From an uncultured Oscillibacter sp. (GTDB taxonomy: Bacteria; Bacillota; Clostridia; Oscillospirales; Oscillospiraceae): a stretch of 25,426 nt of DNA. Position 1 is the stretch's first letter. Every line of letters starts with the position of its first letter. The translations under genes were made by a program, and so were the position numbers. The notes below the pieces were generated by a model. That model made no database searches and was not told the origin of the DNA. It saw only the letters and a program-made list of their open reading frames with translations. This document shows, one piece after another, positions 21,792 to 25,426 of this stretch. The DNA lies in contig CAJTZI010000031.1 in assembly GCA_910584075.1 (NCBI GenBank), forward strand, positions 1 to 25,426, read 5' to 3'.

Positions 21792-22850
21792 GTGAAAAGC
21801 GTTGATGAGATCTACCAGGAGCTGCTGGCCGCTTTCGCGCGGCGGGTCGGATTCACGCCGGAGGACTCCTGCGACCTGGCGGTGCGGCTGTACGCCGCGG
21901 CGGCGCAAATCCAGGCCCTGGACATCCAGGCGGAGTGGGTGCTGGACCAGAGCTTTCCCCAGACGGCCCAGGGCGTCTATCTGGACCGGCACGCGGCTAT
22001 GCGGGGGCTGAGCCGCCTGCCGGCGTCCAGGGCCGTCGGAACACTGCGCTTTTCCGTGGACTCGCCCCCGGCGCTGCCGGTGAACATCCCGGCAGGGACG
22101 GTGTGCATGACTGCGGACGAGCGGCGGTTCCAATCCACGGACGGCGTGACGCTTGAGGTGGGCGAGACATATGCGGACGCCCCGGCGGAAGCTCTGGAGG
22201 CAGGCGGAGGCGGCAACGCCGTGGCAGGGACCGTGCGGTTTCTCACCGCCTGCCCCGTGGCGGTGACGGCATGCACCAATCCTGCGGCCTTCTCCGGCGG
22301 CAGCGACGCCGAGGACGACGAGACGCTGCGGCGGCGCGTTCTGGAGAGCTACCAGCGTCTGCCCAACGGCGCCAACGCCGCCTGGTACGAGCAGACCGCC
22401 ATGAGCCATGACGGCGTGGCGGCGGCCCGGGCGGTAGGCCGGGCCCGGGGCATCGGAACCGTGGACGTCTATATCGCGGGAGAAAGTGGTCTGCCCGGAG
22501 CGGCTCTGCTGGAGGAGGTCCGGACGGATCTCCAGGAGCGGCGGGAGATCGCCGTGGATGTGGAGGTGAAGGTTCCCGCCGCTGTTCCGGTGAATGTGAG
22601 CGCGGCCATCGCCGTGGGAGAGAACGCGGACTTTGGCGAGGTCAAGGCCCGGGCGGAGCTGGCCATCTCCACGCTTTTCACCGGGCGGATGCTGGGCCGG
22701 CCGGTGCTGCTGGCAGAACTGGGGAGCCGGCTTTATGCCCTGGAGGGTGTGGAGAACTACCGTTTTTCCGCGCCGGCGGCGGATCTGGCGGCGGACAGCA
22801 CGGTGCTGCCGGTGCTGGGGACGCTGACCGTGACGGAACTGGAGGCGTGA
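21792..22850 (+). CDS. Baseplate J-like protein (XkdT)
   Basis: A 352-residue protein starting at GTG 21792 behind GAGGAGACGACG. VDEIYQELLAAFARRVGFTP opens it; AEWVLDQSFPQTAQGVYLDR, then HAAMRGLSRLPASRAVGTLR and the NIPAGTVCMTADERRFQSTD beta domain are signatures of baseplate J proteins; NGANAAWYEQTAMSHDGVAA and a C-terminal helical domain complete it. It makes the wedge ring that links hub and fibres. It is a little shorter than usual family members but has no break. Confidence 0.92.
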   Translation: MKSVDEIYQELLAAFARRVGFTPEDSCDLAVRLYAAAAQIQALDIQAEWVLDQSFPQTAQGVYLDRHAAMRGLSRLPASRAVGTLRFSVDSPPALPVNIPAGTVCMTADERRFQSTDGVTLEVGETYADAPAEALEAGGGGNAVAGTVRFLTACPVAVTACTNPAAFSGGSDAEDDETLRRRVLESYQRLPNGANAAWYEQTAMSHDGVAAARAVGRARGIGTVDVYIAGESGLPGAALLEEVRTDLQERREIAVDVEVKVPAAVPVNVSAAIAVGENADFGEVKARAELAISTLFTGRMLGRPVLLAELGSRLYALEGVENYRFSAPAADLAADSTVLPVLGTLTVTELEA

Positions 22851-22853
22851 GAG

Positions 22854-23426
22854 ATGTACGAGGCGTATCTGCGTCAGCTGCTCTCACCCCTGGGGATCTA
22901 CAACCTGGACGGCAGCTCTGTGAACGGTGCGGAGCTGTATGCCCTGGGGCGGGCTCTGGACCGGACCGGACAGCGGCTGGAGACCGTGGAACGGGAGTCC
23001 GTCACCGCCACGGCGGAGGACGAGGGGCTGCGCCGCCGGGAGGCGCCCTTTGCCCGGCGGCCTGCCGCCGTCACGCCGGAGGAGCGGCGGGCCGCCATCG
23101 CCGCCCTTCTGCAGATCGACGGAGACAGCCTGACCCCCTCTGCCATCAACCATGCCATTCAGGGCTGCGGCATCCGGGCCAAGGCCCTGGAGATGGATAC
23201 GGGGCACCTGCGGGTGATCTTTCCGGGGGTGGGCGGCATTCCGGCGGAGTTTGAACAGATCAAAAAGATCATCTTGGACATCCTGCCCTGTCATCTGGAG
23301 GTGGAGTTCTACTTCCGATACCTGACCTGGGAGGAGTGTTATCGTGCAGGATACACCTGGACGGCGGTGGAAGATGCGGAGCATACCTGGGAGAGCTTCC
23401 AGCTTGCAGTGCCACCGGAGGAATGA
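22854..23426 (+). CDS. XkdU/YmfQ-like tail protein (DUF2313)
   Basis: A 190-residue protein, the last of the operon, starting 3 nt after the baseplate J stop. LRQLLSPLGIYNLDGSSVNG, then AELYALGRALDRTGQRLETV and FEQIKKIILDILPCHLEVEF are the typical YmfQ/DUF2313 features, ending in WEECYRAGYTWTAVEDAEHT and WESFQL, a helical region. YmfQ proteins join baseplate and fibres, but no fibre gene follows: a terminator comes 58 nt later. A 17-codon frame at 23429 is too short to support. Confidence 0.88.
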   Translation: MYEAYLRQLLSPLGIYNLDGSSVNGAELYALGRALDRTGQRLETVERESVTATAEDEGLRRREAPFARRPAAVTPEERRAAIAALLQIDGDSLTPSAINHAIQGCGIRAKALEMDTGHLRVIFPGVGGIPAEFEQIKKIILDILPCHLEVEFYFRYLTWEECYRAGYTWTAVEDAEHTWESFQLAVPPEE

Positions 23427-23483
23427 GGAATGCTGCGGAAAAAGCCGGAGGGGCGGAAGGATCGCACTCTATGGAGAGGTTGA

Positions 23484-23516
23484 GGGCAGACTTTTCGGTC
23501 TGCCCCGCTCTTTTTT
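23484..23516 (+). terminator. Intrinsic terminator of the particle operon
   Basis: GGGCAGAC (23484-23491), loop TTTTCG, GTCTGCCC (23498-23505), then CGCTC and six T residues. It closes the phage operon with no further same-strand gene until the recombinase at 24060. The U-tract overlaps the stop of the convergent gene at 23515. Confidence 0.85.
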
Positions 23517-23889
23517 ATACGGTGTTCCTATAAATGAGATATAAAAATGCATAACTCGAAAGGAATGCAGAGATAAGAGATATATTCTGTGTCCAGCCGA
23601 TGGTCATGGCCTGGTCCAGCACCTCTGGGGAACTTTCGTATGTCCGGAAAACCTCCCGCATCCGGCGCAGATTTCGGGGAGAGAAGCCGGAGGCGTCGGG
23701 GTACATACCGTATAGGTACTCCGCCGCGGCGACAGCGGCGCCTTTTTCCGGCCTGCCGCTGACCAGCCGGCCAATTTCACAGTACAGCTTCATCTGCGGC
23801 AGCTCTGCCATCTGCGACAGCTCTGCCGCCATCAGCGTGTCCAACGCCGCGAACATGGCGCTGTAGTCTATAGGCTTTCTGACGTTCAT
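23515..23889 (-). pseudogene. DUF1016-type N-terminal fragment
   Basis: A 124-residue frame starting MNVRKPIDYSAMFAALDTL behind AAGGAG, 8-9 nt from ATG 23889. Residues 1-102 match the N-terminal DUF1016 (YhcG-like) domain: KLYCEIGRLVSGRPEKGAAV, SGFSPRNLRRMREVFRTY, MTIGWTQN. The following 22 residues (ISLISAFLSSYAFLYLIYRN) are hydrophobic and unlike the usual continuation (WTQN-V-LE-type then a helical region), so the gene appears broken at its 3' end. It meets the phage-operon terminator tail-to-tail. The C-terminal nuclease-like part of YhcG proteins is absent. It could also be a short complete protein. Confidence 0.7.
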
Positions 23890-24000
23890 GAGATACACTC
23901 CTTTCCATGCCGATGCACTTATGTTGACTCCGCAAATAATAGGTCACTGGGAAATCTATGTACGTTGCTGATACACCCGGTGGTACAGTATGGGCAAAAT

Positions 24001-24029
24001 TCGACAAGCCTGGTTTATACATATATGAT
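24001..24029 (+). promoter_or_regulatory. Promoter of the tyrosine recombinase
   Basis: TCGACA (24001-24006), 17-nt spacer, TATGAT (24024-24029): one mismatch to each consensus hexamer. TAAGGAGG and ATG 24060 follow. Confidence 0.65.
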
Positions 24030-24059
24030 GTCTCCATCACACATAAGGAGGCATCTGAA

Positions 24060-24980
24060 ATGCACGACCTGCAAAATTGGATCTCGAAGTATCTGGTGGA
24101 TTGTAAGTACCAAAAGGGCCTTGATCCAAAGACCTTGAAGGCCTATCGAATCGACTTGGAGCAATTTTCCGTGTTCATCACTCGAAGTAGTGTGGAGCTA
24201 TCGCGAGAGGGACTGATGGGGTATATCACCGATCTGCACCAGAAGTATAAGCCAAGGACAGTAAAACGTAAAATTGCCAGTGTCAAGGCATTTTGCGGCT
24301 ATTTAGAGTTTGAGGAGTTGGTCAGAGAAAATCCGTTTTCGCGGCTTCGTCTAAAACTAAATCCGCCGCAGATCCTACCGAGGACGATTTCGCTGCCGAC
24401 GATTGAAGCCATCCTGACAGCCGCTTATCGGGCAAGAGAAACCGCGGGAACGTTTGGACAGCAGAAGTTTATTCTGCGGGATATTGCCGTGCTGGAGCTG
24501 TTATTTGCCACGGGAGTTCGGGTATCTGAACTATGTGCACTTCAATGTGGTGATGTGCGGCTGGAAGAGGGTGAAATCAAAATTTACGGAAAAGGAGCGA
24601 AAGAGCGGTTTGTGCAGATTGCAAATTTGGATGTTCTAAACACGCTTTGTCATTACCAGGAGGCCTTTCAAGATACGATTGAGCAGGTCGGCGCCTTTTT
24701 TGTCAACAGGTCTCAAAAGCCTCTTTCAACCCAGTCAGTCCGGGAGATTGTAAACAGGTACTGTACACTGGCAAATGTGAAAAGCCATATCACTCCGCAC
24801 ATGTTCCGGCACTCTTTTGCGACACTTCTTCTGGAAGAGGGGGTCGATATTCGGTACATCCAGCAACTACTCGGACATAGCTCTATTGTGACAACGCAGA
24901 TCTACACCCATGTAGCAGGCAGGAAACAGCGGGACATTCTTTTAGAAAAACACCCCAGAAACAAGATACACTCAATTTAA
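24060..24980 (+). CDS. XerC/XerD-like tyrosine recombinase
   Basis: A 306-residue site-specific recombinase. N-terminal core-binding SAM-like domain (1-100; LKAYRIDLEQFSVFI, RTVKRKIASVKAFCGYL). Catalytic domain with all active-site residues: Arg154 (TGVRVSEL), Lys178 (YGKGAKER), His247 and Arg250 (TPHMFRHSFATLL), His273 (LLGHSS), nucleophile Tyr282 (QIYTHV). ATG 24060 has TAAGGAGG 7 nt upstream; the frame is open further to 23958 without a site. It sits just past the phage operon but outside its terminator, in AT-richer DNA, and has its own promoter and terminator. It is more like a stand-alone XerC/D-family recombinase than a phage integrase (no long arm-binding domain). Substrate sites are unknown. 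Confidence 0.95.
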   Translation: MHDLQNWISKYLVDCKYQKGLDPKTLKAYRIDLEQFSVFITRSSVELSREGLMGYITDLHQKYKPRTVKRKIASVKAFCGYLEFEELVRENPFSRLRLKLNPPQILPRTISLPTIEAILTAAYRARETAGTFGQQKFILRDIAVLELLFATGVRVSELCALQCGDVRLEEGEIKIYGKGAKERFVQIANLDVLNTLCHYQEAFQDTIEQVGAFFVNRSQKPLSTQSVREIVNRYCTLANVKSHITPHMFRHSFATLLLEEGVDIRYIQQLLGHSSIVTTQIYTHVAGRKQRDILLEKHPRNKIHSI

Positions 24981-24983
24981 TAA

Positions 24984-25023
24984 AAGACGGGTATGCCGAA
25001 TCTACGGCATACCTGTCTTAATT
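24984..25023 (+). terminator. Terminator after the recombinase gene
   Basis: AAGAC-G-GGTATGCCG and CGGCATACC-T-GTCTT pair over 15 positions (one G-U) with a 6-nt loop AATCTA, then TAATTT. It is 4 nt past the recombinase stop. It could also be a recombination core for the enzyme. Confidence 0.7.
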
Positions 25024-25126
25024 TGTGAGAGGAAGCAAGGATAATATAGGATTATCTATCATTCTGGTGGATATAAATATTCCCTGTTTGGCCGCTAAAA
25101 ACAAGCTGGAATTGGGGGGGATATAA

Positions 25127-25426
25127 ATGCGGGTCGGCCTTGTCTTTGATATTCGGGAGGATTATGAAATTGACGCTCAGGATATCACTTTCTGCGACTT
25201 TAACTACTTAAGCGATATGCAGCACCTGCAAAACACCCTGGAGCAAGCCGGTCACTACGTGTTTCCAATCGGTTCTCCACGAAAATTCGCTAATCTGCTT
25301 CGTCAAAACACACTTCCTCAACTCGATATTATTATGAATTTTGGCGAAGGATTTCTATCTAGGAATCGTGAAGGAATAGTGCCTGCGCTGTGTGAGATTT
25401 ACGGTATCCCCTACACGGGAAGCGAC
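25127..25426 (+). CDS. D-Ala-D-Ala ligase-like ATP-grasp protein (N-terminal, partial)
   Basis: The first 100 codons of a gene that continues past the right edge. GGGGGGG lies 4-5 nt before ATAAATG at 25127. MRVGLVFDIREDYEI, a helix with DMQHLQNTLEQAGHYVFPIG, then DIIMNFGEGFLSRNREGIVP and ALCEIYGIPYTGSD match the N-terminal (pre-ATP-grasp) domain of the Ddl-like family, where NxxEG and IPYTGSD are conserved. Proteins of this group ligate D-Ala-D-Ala for peptidoglycan or related dipeptides. The catalytic ATP-grasp part is beyond the window, so Ddl versus a side-branch ligase is undecided. The 100 nt before it shows no clear promoter. Confidence 0.88.
   Translation, partial: MRVGLVFDIREDYEIDAQDITFCDFNYLSDMQHLQNTLEQAGHYVFPIGSPRKFANLLRQNTLPQLDIIMNFGEGFLSRNREGIVPALCEIYGIPYTGSD

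Larger units (their letters stand above)
10663..23516 (+). mobile_element. PBSX-like contractile phage-particle operon, compact and lysis-free
   Basis: Nineteen or so same-strand genes in the order packaging, head, neck, contractile tail, baseplate, almost one for one with PBSX xtmA-xkdU. Many joints are ATGA, GTGA or TTGA overlaps. Absent between the putP terminators and the terminator at 23484: integrase, repressor, replication, holin, endolysin, tail fibres and a full tape measure. GC content matches the host core, and I found no flanking direct repeat. This fits a domesticated or gene-transfer-agent-like element; a decayed prophage is the alternative. Confidence 0.85.

Noticed and set aside
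10663..23516. Extracellular contractile injection system or R-type tailocin
   Set aside because: Terminase, portal, protease and capsid genes are all present, so a headed, DNA-packaging particle is the better reading; no AAA+ ATPase or toxin cargo gene is seen.
24060..24980. Recombinase as the integrase of the phage operon
   Set aside because: It lies beyond the operon terminator and a convergent gene, has its own promoter, different base composition and XerC/D-like length; no flanking att repeats were found.

Overview
The window looks like a chromosomal segment of a spore-forming, GC-rich gut Firmicute of the Oscillospiraceae type (Flavonifractor/Oscillibacter-like). This is inferred from the orphan SpoVAD, a small protein resembling the DUF6514 family, strong AGGAGG-type ribosome binding sites with frequent GTG/TTG starts, high GC, and a PBSX-type phage module. 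No rRNA or tRNA gene and no CRISPR array was seen.

Layout. (1) 1-990, minus strand: a ferrous-iron uptake operon feoA-feoA-feoB (feoB cut by the window edge) with two DtxR/IdeR-like operator dyads beside its promoter. (2) 1151-2092: a small DUF6514-like gene, then a gene-poor stretch with a perfect 40-bp palindrome that reads as a bidirectional terminator. (3) 2093-4406, minus strand: a cassette of HTH repressor, ECF sigma factor, membrane anti-sigma with DUF4367-like exterior, and a small secreted protein; the repressor promoter lies in an imperfect dyad. A divergent strong promoter (4415-4444) drives an unknown 187-aa protein behind a roughly 225-nt structured leader. (4) 5541-10475, plus strand: a zinc-ribbon protein, a CDF metal exporter with a manganese-type site, a solitary SpoVAD, and a PutP-type sodium/solute symporter ending in tandem terminators. 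(5) 10663-23516: a compact 12.8-kb, one-direction contractile phage-particle operon. (6) 23515-25426: a truncated DUF1016-type gene, a XerC/D-like tyrosine recombinase and the start of an ATP-grasp D-Ala-D-Ala-ligase-like gene, in visibly AT-richer DNA.

The phage operon is the most interesting part. It follows the PBSX xtmA-xkdU order almost gene for gene (small and large terminase, portal, protease, decoration protein, capsid, three neck proteins, sheath, tube, chaperone, LysM protein, hub, spike-like protein, XkdS, baseplate J, XkdU) and nearly every gene overlaps or abuts the next. It then stops at a terminator. There is no integrase within the operon, no replication or repressor gene, no tail fibre, and no holin or endolysin. 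The slot where PBSX has a tape measure of more than 1000 residues holds a 197-residue low-complexity protein. The large terminase reading frame is broken by one base at a T5C5 run exactly where a GTGA-overlap start would otherwise give a normal N-terminus. Together these suggest a domesticated or gene-transfer-agent-like short-tailed contractile particle whose packaging enzyme may be controlled by frameshifting or inactivated. This is an inference; a decayed prophage is the main alternative.
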